Positions 54,550-60,945 of a stretch of 64,000 bases of DNA are shown here, piece by piece. Both the position numbers and the translations under genes were made by a program. The DNA is from Balanoglossus misakiensis. Taxonomy: Eukaryota; Hemichordata. The notes beneath the pieces are model-generated. The model had not been told where the DNA came from. It made no database searches and saw nothing but the letters and a program-made list of their open reading frames with translations. The stretch spans positions 9,114,001 to 9,178,000 of the forward strand of contig CM082598.2 of the NCBI GenBank assembly GCA_040954595.2, in the 5' to 3' direction. Every line of letters starts with the position of its first letter. Position 1 is the first letter of the stretch.

Positions 54550-54680
54550 GTAATCATGAGCGAAATGATAAAAAGGGGGTGGGCGGGTGGGCGAACACCT
54601 TACCCGATCCCCACTTCCTCCTACATAGTCACCTTATCCCCCTCCTGGGTACTCGATCCTAATTACATCTTAACTTCTAT
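54550..54680. other. 131-bp A2-B2 spacer with a perfect G-quadruplex motif
   Basis: Unique sequence between A2 and B2 with no credible reading frame. It holds GGGGGTGGGCGGGTGGG on the plus strand at 54575-54591: four G tracts separated by single bases, the classical tight intramolecular G4 pattern. The element RNA carries the C-rich complement, so the G4 would lie in first-strand cDNA. Its role is unknown. Confidence 0.75.
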
Positions 54681-54794
54681 AAGTCTAGAAGCAAGGGATT
54701 GGCCACAAGTAGCATTCTCTTCTTACTTATATACACTGGTCTTATGAATATTCATGGCGTAATAATCTCGCTATGTGATAAGGCTTTGAATAAT
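54681..54794 (-). repeat. Split direct repeat A2 (internal copy of left terminus)
   Basis: The 114-bp sequence matches A1 at 60832-60945 (offset 6151), with one visible mismatch at 54687 (A) against 60838 (G). Weaker similarity with a 2-bp indel continues for about 9 bp beyond 54681. It shares its terminal AT with B1, so B1 and A2 join directly. It carries a copy of the TATATAAG box at 54726-54733. Confidence 0.92.
54726..54733 (-). promoter_or_regulatory. TATA box copy in A2, facing out into the satellite
   Basis: The same TATATAAG as in A1, directed through the spacer and B2 into the left satellite flank. If active it would give transcripts of the C-rich satellite strand. Confidence 0.3.
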
Positions 54795-54871
54795 ATAATA
54801 TTTAAAGCCTAATCACTCCGCTCAATGATATACCTATTATTATAAGGAATGGGTTAAAGAGCCTGATGTTG
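54793..54871 (-). repeat. Split direct repeat B1 (internal copy of right terminus)
   Basis: This is a 79-bp perfect copy of B2. Its edge overlaps A2 by the AT at 54793-54794. The B1/A2 junction has the same sequence that would form if B2 and A1 were joined in a circle, as expected for split-direct-repeat elements. Confidence 0.92.
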
Positions 54872-55095
54872 TCCATTTGCCCGCGATATTCATTATTTAT
54901 AAAACTCTCCTCAAAGATTCCCCCACCTAAATCCCCAATCCTCAAACCTCAATCCCCACTCCCCCCACTGGTTTACGTCAATAAGGAAACGGACGAAAGA
55001 GGAGTGTCCAAGCCACAAGTATATACTATTTATTATATTGAAACTACCATGTAGCTGCGTATAATATAACAGATCACAGAAAAGTCGCCCACATT
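54872..55095 (-). other. 3' untranslated region downstream of the recombinase
   Basis: Unique sequence between the recombinase stop codon and B1, with no credible reading frame. It contains a poly(A) signal (55029-55034) and a C-rich plus-strand patch at about 54917-54966. On the RNA-sense strand that patch has several G runs with longer loops. Confidence 0.6.
55029..55034 (-). terminator. Candidate poly(A) signal AATAAA after the recombinase
   Basis: AATAAA on the minus strand, 62 bp past the TAA stop of the recombinase. It would end a Pol mRNA before B1, A2 and B2, so a full-length replication template would have to read through it. Confidence 0.5.
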
Positions 55096-56364
55096 TTACT
55101 TGGCCTGAAAAGCCCTTGTGAATCCAACCAGTTTCTCAGTTGCATTATACCTTTCAATATGTCGCATGGAGGCAAGCAAATCCTCCGTTCTATTGCCTTG
55201 GCGGCCAATATTGGCAACAACTGACAGCTTAGTATAATAATCAGCCATCTTCTCAGTTTTCCAACCCACATGACTCATGACTTCATCTACGTGAGCACCC
55301 GCTAACGACATAGTGATAGCACACGCACTTCTCAGACTGTGTGGTGTCTCACCTTCATCCATATTAAGTGATTGTAAATAAAGTTTAAGCCGATGATATA
55401 TAACCTGCGATGACAAAGGTTTGTTCTCTATATCACCATTAGGTTTAGTGGGTCTAAACAAATACCCAGTCATGATATCTACACCTAGATTTAAAGACAA
55501 ATCAATATATCGCTCTAAAGTATTTACAGGACACAAACGGGTATCCGCACATCTCTTAAGTACAAACATATTTGAATTACATCCACGAAGAGTCTTCCCA
55601 AATGTATGATTGAAAAGCAAACCTGAATTATCGGGGAAACGAAGAACCTCCTGTGTCTTAATGTGACCCAGATCCCCTGCTCTATCACCTGAGAAAAATA
55701 AAAGCTTAAACACGGCCATGTCTCTAGCATATATATATGCTAAGAGTGGTGACGAACATGAAGAGAGTAACTTTAACAAATGCTCAAAGACGCAAATGAC
55801 CTTCGGCAAAAATAACGGCTTAGCCTGTCTGACTGTCACATTCGCTTGTGCCTGCTCCTCAGAGATTTTCTTTAAATACCTTTGCACCATTATACTATCA
55901 GTGGGGTTACAAAAACGCTGATTCGGATTTTCTTTTTGTCGTGCTTGAAAATATGAAGAGATCTTAGATATCATGTTTTTGGCTGAACCTATCCTCAGAC
56001 GTTTAGGACAACCGCATGGCGCACGACCAGGCTGACCTAAGTATGCACATGTGTAACGATGGACTTGCGTTTTCGCATCTTTATCCTTAAAGACTAAAAA
56101 CCTAACAATATCGTGCGGGCTAGCTCGGCTTACAGGCTTGGGCACAGGGAGTCTTGCAAGGAATAACTCAAGTTCTTGTATTAAGCGGTCTTTCTGTTTC
56201 TCATACGGAGATCGATCCCCTAATAAATCCGAGATACGTTGGTCGATATGATGAAGGTCAACACCGTTGAAGTCATTTAAACCGGTTCCTTGGATCGCTT
56301 TTGATGAACAGACACCACATGACTGAGATGTTGTATCATTCAAAGCACCACAAATCCAACATGT
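55096..56364 (-). CDS. Tyrosine recombinase with ALOG-like N-terminal domain (last exon)
   Basis: The exon encodes 422 residues and ends in TAA. Residues 2-19 form CX2C-X10-CX2C, a possible four-cysteine finger. Residues about 52-180 resemble the ALOG domain: a YEKQ helix, a KTQVH segment, zinc-ribbon residues H102, C106, C117 and C119 (APCGC), then a GS-initiated helix and a late NP...YL helix. The C-terminal half is a tyrosine recombinase catalytic domain with R228 in GDRAGDL, H342 and R345 in PHSLR, H365 in HVGW, and Y376/Y377 as nucleophile candidates. It should integrate the circular cDNA without target duplication. The frame opens right after TTCTAG, a splice acceptor with an in-frame stop. 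The first in-frame ATG lies inside the ALOG-like region, so expression needs splicing from upstream; the exon start is inferred. Homology between ALOG domains and DIRS-type recombinases is established. Confidence 0.9.
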   Translation of the reverse strand, partial: TCWICGALNDTTSQSCGVCSSKAIQGTGLNDFNGVDLHHIDQRISDLLGDRSPYEKQKDRLIQELELFLARLPVPKPVSRASPHDIVRFLVFKDKDAKTQVHRYTCAYLGQPGRAPCGCPKRLRIGSAKNMISKISSYFQARQKENPNQRFCNPTDSIMVQRYLKKISEEQAQANVTVRQAKPLFLPKVICVFEHLLKLLSSCSSPLLAYIYARDMAVFKLLFFSGDRAGDLGHIKTQEVLRFPDNSGLLFNHTFGKTLRGCNSNMFVLKRCADTRLCPVNTLERYIDLSLNLGVDIMTGYLFRPTKPNGDIENKPLSSQVIYHRLKLYLQSLNMDEGETPHSLRSACAITMSLAGAHVDEVMSHVGWKTEKMADYYTKLSVVANIGRQGNRTEDLLASMRHIERYNATEKLVGFTRAFQAK

Positions 56365-56589
56365 CTAGAAGAAATCATAAGAGACACCCATTCATCAGTC
56401 TACTAAGACATAAAATATTTTATTTATTTCATACCAGATAATATTGACATTAATAGAAGATACACTTATAATATCTCTATCAAAATCCTAACGATCTTTT
56501 GCAATACTACAAATTCACCAAAGAAGAAAAACCATTTACTGTATACCCATCATATATCCCATAAATAGTAACAACTACATGATTTATAC
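56365..56589 (-). other. Predicted 225-bp spliceosomal intron between RT/MT and recombinase exons
   Basis: Donor GAT|GTATAA follows codon 739 of the RT frame, just before its TAA stop (the TA of GTATAA starts that stop). The acceptor is pyrimidine-rich, ending TTTCTTCTAG, with CTGAT, a CTRAY-type branch-site match, upstream. Both ends are phase 0, so splicing would remove the RT stop and join RT-RH-MT in frame to the recombinase. AT-rich, with no other feature seen. Confidence 0.6.
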
Positions 56590-58806
56590 ATCCCAATCGA
56601 ATTTGACTGCCAAGAGGTCACACCGCAACTCATAATCTATATAACCCTGAGTAGAGGGGGCTTGAATAATACCTATTTCCCCTCGACTACCCAACTTTAT
56701 AACCGCAGCTGCTAATTGATTAATAACGGGCCAATACGAAGCCAGAAAACGACCTCTCGGTACAATCACTGTGGCATGTAATCTCTGACTAATGACATGT
56801 TTAAGTGTCGCAGCCACTAAGAAAAATGGTGGATACACATAAATGGTATCCTTGTCTGAGAAAACATGCCGGAAAAAATTAACACCCTCACATCCTATCT
56901 GAGGAAACTGTGACACATATCGAGATAACTTCTTATTAGAAACATCAGCCATGCCATCTATATGATGAGGACCAAAATTTTCCTCCAGGAATTGCCATAC
57001 CACAGCGGTCAAAGTAGCATTTGACAATGATGTAGATCGAGAAGGTAGATCGGCATCATTAGCCTTAGAAGGTATATATGTAAGGGTAAGTCGAACATTG
57101 TGCTGAAAGCAGAAGTCAAAGATACGCTTCAAAATTTCATTCAAATCAACATCTTTTGCTCCCGGAATTCCCCCATTCCATGCCTGTACTATAGGAAGTG
57201 CATCGATATATGCATCAACTCGAGTATTACGAATTTGCTCTTGAAAACCAACCAATGCTCTACACAAAGCTTCTGCTTCCTTCTTTATAATGGGAAAATC
57301 TTTCCACTTACTATCCCACATATCTCCTATAACCACCTTGTTATTAGCTACGTACATAACCGCACCCCATTTGTACTGACTTGCGTCAGAAAATACCCTT
57401 ACCCCTACATGACTTTCGGTTGGCCAAATAAATTTACCCGCCGAATCTAAGATGGATTTCCACTGTACAATCTCAGATTTCAAGCGTCCCCTTATAGGTA
57501 TCAAAGCTCTACTCGATATCTGAGCTTTCCCACAAGCATTGGCCATTTGTCGAACATATAACCGAGCGCATGGTAATGCTAACGTAAATGAAATGCATTT
57601 CCCCATTAATTTCTGCATTGTCAAAAGTGGAACTGCCCTCTGTGACAGAACATCCTCCAGCAAATTTAAAAACTTCGTTTTTTTATCATCCGGGATAGAA
57701 AAGGATCTATTCACCGAATCGACTGAAAAACCTAACATTATCAAAGATGTCACAGGATATAACACACTTTTCTCCAAAGAGAGAAAATATCCTGCATCAA
57801 TAGCGATTTTACACAATATATAAGCTGCCGCCTGTGCACATTGCAAACTATCCCAAGAAGAACTTGCATCAGCTGGCAACTTTAATCCACCCCCATGCCT
57901 ATCATCGATATATTGAATGCAAGGTACTCCCAATAATCTAGCATAACTAGTAACACAATATCCCAAAGTGTGATATACATATGCCGATAACTTCCAACCA
58001 AAAGGTAATGAATTATTCACATACCACACCCCCGCCCATTGAAATCCTACATACATTCTATCAGTATGTCGTATTAAAACGTGGTCGTACCCACTCTTAT
58101 CATCACACTTAAACTGAAAATCGCCTTCAGCCAAGTATCTAGTGACTTCAAAAAGCTTATCTAAGTGGAACGGACGAGGTTCCGTCCATAGATTAAGAAA
58201 GCGCATGTCAATACACATACGCGGTTTAGACGGTTCAACCGAAATCGGCATAACCAAATAAGGAGGTTGGTGGCGACCAACCAACCCCCAAACTGATACT
58301 GCTCCAGCTTTAACACGTTCAGCGATAGTCTGAGCGATAAACCGACCATGCTGACGACAATTCGGATGATTCTGAAACACCCTAGGGGGTGGAATATCAT
58401 GATCATACTGTTGCCCTTTAAACTCCCCCTTGAAATGGGTAAAATATTGTGAAATACTAACACGATTCCTTATCCAGTCCATAATGTCATTCTTGTTATG
58501 TATATGGTCTGTAATCATGTCCCAATAATCACCATGTTCATGTATCTGCCCGGCCATGAAATCTTCCGTATTCCGAAATACCAAGTCATCAGGAGTTGCA
58601 AACTCTACTCCGCGTGCTATCATAGCTATCGAAGGCGAGGTATGGTGAGGACCCTGACGAGGGGCGCCCCCAAGCGTTCTCCACGAATATTGGGTTCTCG
58701 GGACAGCATGCATATCCACCATAAAGTCATTTTCCCATACTGGTGGCTGAAACCAACAGCAAACAAAAGAGGATTCCATCAACAAAACGGTGATATCAAC
58801 CGTCAT
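56584..58806 (-). CDS. Reverse transcriptase-RNase H-methyltransferase-like polyprotein
   Basis: A 740-residue frame starting at ATG. Residues 1-120 are of unknown role. The RT core spans about 150-400: RMCIDMRFLN (197-206), motif A with D235 in CDDKSGYDH, LPFGW (267-271), catalytic YIDD (299-302) and LGF (358-360). RNase H follows at about 465-590 with D474, E510, D535 and D586 as its acidic set. Residues about 600-735 resemble the DAM-like methyltransferase region of DIRS/PAT elements: FGPHHIDGMAD, then YPPF (658-661) where active enzymes have D/N-PP-Y/F. It should copy element RNA into DNA and degrade the RNA. A strong acceptor, GGTTTCAG at 58747-58754, precedes residue 21 in phase 0, so the mature exon may be 58746-56590, lacking the first 20 residues and the stop. 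Alternatively ATG 58806 is used directly; the upstream frame is closed by TAG at 58867-58869. No frameshift or internal stop. Confidence 0.92.
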   Translation of the reverse strand: MTVDITVLLMESSFVCCWFQPPVWENDFMVDMHAVPRTQYSWRTLGGAPRQGPHHTSPSIAMIARGVEFATPDDLVFRNTEDFMAGQIHEHGDYWDMITDHIHNKNDIMDWIRNRVSISQYFTHFKGEFKGQQYDHDIPPPRVFQNHPNCRQHGRFIAQTIAERVKAGAVSVWGLVGRHQPPYLVMPISVEPSKPRMCIDMRFLNLWTEPRPFHLDKLFEVTRYLAEGDFQFKCDDKSGYDHVLIRHTDRMYVGFQWAGVWYVNNSLPFGWKLSAYVYHTLGYCVTSYARLLGVPCIQYIDDRHGGGLKLPADASSSWDSLQCAQAAAYILCKIAIDAGYFLSLEKSVLYPVTSLIMLGFSVDSVNRSFSIPDDKKTKFLNLLEDVLSQRAVPLLTMQKLMGKCISFTLALPCARLYVRQMANACGKAQISSRALIPIRGRLKSEIVQWKSILDSAGKFIWPTESHVGVRVFSDASQYKWGAVMYVANNKVVIGDMWDSKWKDFPIIKKEAEALCRALVGFQEQIRNTRVDAYIDALPIVQAWNGGIPGAKDVDLNEILKRIFDFCFQHNVRLTLTYIPSKANDADLPSRSTSLSNATLTAVVWQFLEENFGPHHIDGMADVSNKKLSRYVSQFPQIGCEGVNFFRHVFSDKDTIYVYPPFFLVAATLKHVISQRLHATVIVPRGRFLASYWPVINQLAAAVIKLGSRGEIGIIQAPSTQGYIDYELRCDLLAVKFDWDV

Positions 58807-58907
58807 GAAATGTGGGGGCGCCCCTCGACAGGATCCTACAAATGGCAGGTTGCAAAAGCAAAGAGCCTAGTTAAGGCCCCTCCCATCGAGAGGTAACCTA
58901 AACCACA

Positions 58908-58916
58908 TTATATATA
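58908..58916 (-). promoter_or_regulatory. TATA-like element upstream of RT ORF
   Basis: TATATATAA on the minus strand, about 100 bp before ATG 58806. It could drive a separate RT transcript. AT-rich matches of this kind arise easily by chance, and a short upstream ATG frame at 58886 would lie near the transcript start. Confidence 0.25.
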
Positions 58917-59012
58917 TGCATACGTACATGCAAATCTTCAAACATGGGACATGTACTTATCATTCGTCAACACAAATAAACAAATATGCAGCATACAATA
59001 AAGACGGGTGTA

Positions 59013-59018
59013 TTTATT
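59013..59018 (-). terminator. Candidate poly(A) signal AATAAA after Gag
   Basis: AATAAA on the minus strand, 54 bp past the Gag stop codon. It could produce a short Gag mRNA ending before the RT frame, giving a means to make more Gag than Pol. Confidence 0.4.
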
Positions 59019-59071
59019 TCATTATGTATCCCAAAATAACGTCATTACAGTCACTGAATTACAAGACAAAT

Positions 59072-59542
59072 TCACGTTTCCTGATCTGGCTTCATTCGAC
59101 AATTGCGGGCAAAATGACCAGGCTGGCCACATCTAAAACATCGGAAATCTTTCCCATACGATTGCCTTCTCCTTCCTCGGCCATACGGACGAAAACGATC
59201 GTTGGAAGGCCTGTGTTTTAAGAATTTTGAAACTTTCGACGCAATCTCTTCTTCCTCTTTGTTACCCAGTAACAGAATGATCAAGCGTCCAGCGTCCTCT
59301 CCAAAATCATTCGCTTCAAACTGCGACAATACAGCTCGAAATCTCTGCAGCTTAGGATGCGACACCAAAGTAGCTCTATCCACCAACGTACGTAGAGCAC
59401 TCAACACCTGTGGTCTTGATGAGAAGGCTGGGGTATGCGCGAATTCCATCACTTTATGCAAGGCTTCATCTACAGATGCTACACCCGCTGTTTCTTCGAT
59501 TTTGTCAACTTTCTTCATTAGCAGTGTCAACTTCTCATTAAC
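59072..59542 (-). CDS. Gag-like protein, exon 2, with CCHC zinc knuckle
   Basis: The exon encodes 156 residues ending in TGA. The first about 110 residues are predicted mainly helical, with a heptad-like start (EKLTLLMKKVDKIEE) and an acidic run (KEEEE at 95-99). A basic stretch GRGRRR (121-126) then leads to a zinc knuckle with C135, C138, H143 and C148 (CX2CX4HX4C, at 59099-59140). Basic tract plus CCHC is the usual nucleocapsid-type RNA-binding end of retrotransposon Gag proteins, so it likely packages element RNA. The exon opens right after an acceptor, GAATTGTTTCAG, in phase 0, matching the phase-0 donor at 60588. Spliced to exon 1 the protein is 235 residues. The first in-frame ATG within this exon is residue 9, so internal initiation is a weaker alternative. 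Sequence is otherwise unlike any Gag I recognise. Confidence 0.82.
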   Translation of the reverse strand, partial: VNEKLTLLMKKVDKIEETAGVASVDEALHKVMEFAHTPAFSSRPQVLSALRTLVDRATLVSHPKLQRFRAVLSQFEANDFGEDAGRLIILLLGNKEEEEIASKVSKFLKHRPSNDRFRPYGRGRRRQSYGKDFRCFRCGQPGHFARNCRMKPDQET

Positions 59543-60587
59543 CTGAAACAATTCAGGCAAATATATCAGTCAACGTCACATCCTGATATCATCTAACAGT
59601 GTTACTTTACAATATCCCATGCGTAAGACAATTCCACTACCAGACACCATTTCGGCTACATTCGAAGTCACACCCAATATCATGACCGTATTCCACAAAA
59701 CAACATGCATGATACTATGAGCATACAGAACAATAGAAAGAACTTATGCAAATTCACAGGAGCACTCCACAACCATATGGTATCTTTTGAATGCACGCCC
59801 CACCTGGCATGCCTTAAACAATGTCCATTGTATGCGTGGCTCTAAAATAACTGTTACCCATTCATATGCAAATCTACCTAATTACGCACTCCTTGCACAC
59901 ATTCCGTCATTCCAACCGTTGTACAGAATATCAAACATTGCATGGAACTTCAGTCGAATGCTTTTTTTTTTTTAACACACTCTACGATGCTCCCCGCATA
60001 TTCCTTTATTGCTCTCCACTACATGAACAATGTTCATGCAGCTCCGCCCAGTGCTCACAGAACACCTATTGTGCCACCACAGTAACATATTCGTGCAACT
60101 CCACCTGGTGCTCCCAGAGCGCCTACTATTGCACCATCCATAATAACATATTCGTGCAACTCCACCTGGTGCTCCCAGAGCGCCTACTATTGCACCATCC
60201 ATAATAACATATTTGTGCAACTCCACCTGGTGCTCCCAGAGCGCCTACTATTGCACCATCCATAATAACATATTCGTGCAACTCCACCTGGTGCTCCCAG
60301 AGCGCCTACTATTGCACCATCCATAATAACATATTCGTGCAACTCCACCTGGTGCTCCCAGAGCGCCTACTATTGCACCATCCATAATAACATATTCGTG
60401 CAACTCCACCTGGTGCTCCCAGAGCGCCTACTATTGCACAATAGTGTTAACAGTACACCCAATAAATATAACAACATAATCGAACTAAACCGACCAAAAT
60501 ATGGCCGATGAAACATGTATGTACAAAACCTAGCCAAAGACCGAAGGACATTTACATTCCGCTAATGAGCCAAAAACTGATAATTAC
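59543..60587 (-). other. Predicted 1,045-bp spliceosomal intron within gag
   Basis: Donor CAG|GTAATT at 60588/60587 fits the donor consensus well. The acceptor GAATTGTTTCAG ends at 59543. Both are phase 0, and reading through the donor meets a stop after 11 codons. The intron holds a 61-bp minisatellite (60031-60439) and a T tract at about 59961-59972. No other coding sequence was supported in it. Confidence 0.7.
60031..60439. repeat. 61-bp minisatellite, about 6.7 copies, inside gag intron 1
   Basis: The block CGCCTACTATTGCAC recurs at 60120, 60181, 60242, 60303, 60364 and 60425, a constant 61-bp spacing, with GTGCAACTCCACCTGGTGCT in each unit. The first copy (about 60031-60091) is diverged; the others are almost identical. 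As 61 is not a multiple of 3 and the copies lie between good splice sites, it is not coding. It is unrelated to the 44-bp satellite. Confidence 0.93.
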
Positions 60588-60824
60588 CTGCTGCTGCGAT
60601 AAACGCTGATCTTGGCCATCCCTATTATTATGCTGAGCGGGCGTATCGCCTGCCACCACCTGAGCCTGAGAAGCTGCGCCTTCCGGGACTTGCACCGAAA
60701 CACGTGTAGAGCTGCCTTGACTAGCTGAAGGCCCTGCTACATGAGCCTGTGTAAAAGTGGCCGTGGTAGCCGATAAAGGCAAGCTTGTGGTAGCCGGAGT
60801 ATTACTGCGTCCGTCAGTCATCAT
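60588..60824 (-). CDS. Gag-like protein, exon 1 (low-complexity N terminus)
   Basis: Encodes 79 residues from ATG 60824 to the donor CAG|GTAATT. The sequence is rich in A, S, T, Q and P with no recognisable domain, typical of a disordered Gag N terminus, and ends in SQQQ. I chose ATG 60824 (next codon also ATG) because the TATA box at 60877-60884 predicts transcription starting near 60854. That is downstream of the other in-frame ATG at 60866, which sits inside A1. If transcription starts earlier, 14 extra residues would be added. The donor is phase 0 and matches both the Gag exon 2 acceptor and the acceptor at 58747 before RT, so this exon could lead either protein. Confidence 0.65.
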
Positions 60825-60831
60825 CACTTCT

Positions 60832-60945
60832 AAGTCTGGAAGCAAGGGATTGGCCACAAGTAGCATTCTCTTCTTACTTATATACACTGGTCTTATGAAT
60901 ATTCATGGCGTAATAATCTCGCTATGTGATAAGGCTTTGAATAAT
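60832..60945 (-). repeat. Split direct repeat A1 (5' end of element)
   Basis: The left terminus of the element on the minus strand, 114 bp, matching A2 with one substitution. Its outer end reads GAATAAT and meets satellite beginning GTCAGAG. It contains the TATA box and the upstream in-frame ATG at 60866. Confidence 0.92.
60877..60884 (-). promoter_or_regulatory. TATA box in terminal repeat A1
   Basis: TATATAAG on the minus strand matches TATAWAAR. A start about 30 bp downstream would fall near 60854, leaving the first about 90 bp of A1 out of the RNA. Those bases could be restored from A2, which is one reason such elements keep split repeats. Confidence 0.5.

Larger units (their letters stand above)
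58747..59071 (-). other. Non-coding interval between Gag and RT: poly(A) signal, TATA-like box, splice acceptor
   Basis: Read on the minus strand, this interval follows the Gag stop. It holds AATAAA (59013-59018), TATATATAA (58908-58916), a short upstream frame of 16 codons beginning at ATG 58886, and the acceptor ending GTTGGTTTCAG at 58747. It overlaps the first 20 codons of the RT frame if ATG 58806 is used. It could be an intron end, a Gag 3' end with a second promoter, or both. Confidence 0.5.
54471..60945 (-). mobile_element. PAT/kangaroo-like DIRS-order tyrosine-recombinase retrotransposon, apparently intact
   Basis: This is a 6,475-bp insertion into the satellite, with all coding regions on the minus strand. 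In element order it has terminal repeat A1, a Gag-like two-exon gene with CCHC knuckle, RT, RNase H and a methyltransferase-like region, a tyrosine recombinase, B1, A2, a 131-bp spacer, then B2. The order Gag-RT-RH-MT-YR with a recombinase instead of a DDE integrase defines DIRS-order elements. Split direct repeats, not inverted ones, plus the methyltransferase-like region, place it with PAT/kangaroo-like members rather than DIRS1; Ngaro elements lack that region. No LTRs, target-site duplication or poly(A) tail were seen. B copies are identical over 79 bp, A copies differ at one of 114 positions, and no frame is broken, so insertion was probably recent. Assignment within the order is by architecture only. 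Confidence 0.93.

Noticed and set aside
57100-57450. Plus-strand ORFs opposite the RT, Gag and recombinase genes (57100, 57539, 58498, 59202, 55718)
   Set aside because: They lie antisense to well-supported conserved domains, show no motifs, and fit chance open frames.
58747-59072. A Gag exon 2 donor joining Gag directly to RT
   Set aside because: The only GT near the Gag end (AAC|GTGAAT) is phase 2 and does not match the phase-0 acceptor at 58747 or any good in-frame acceptor before RT.
59972-60226. 84-codon minus-strand ORF with a GAPGG-like repeat over the 61-bp minisatellite
   Set aside because: It is a tandem repeat read in shifting frame (61 is not a multiple of 3) inside a predicted intron; the collagen-like look is coincidental.
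54471-60945. LTR retrotransposon or LINE
   Set aside because: There is a tyrosine recombinase instead of a DDE integrase or endonuclease, no LTR pair, no target-site duplication and no poly(A) tail; the repeats are split direct repeats.
54471-60945. DIRS1-type element with inverted terminal repeats
   Set aside because: The termini were compared in both orientations by eye; the matches are direct (A1/A2 and B1/B2), and no inverted pair was seen.
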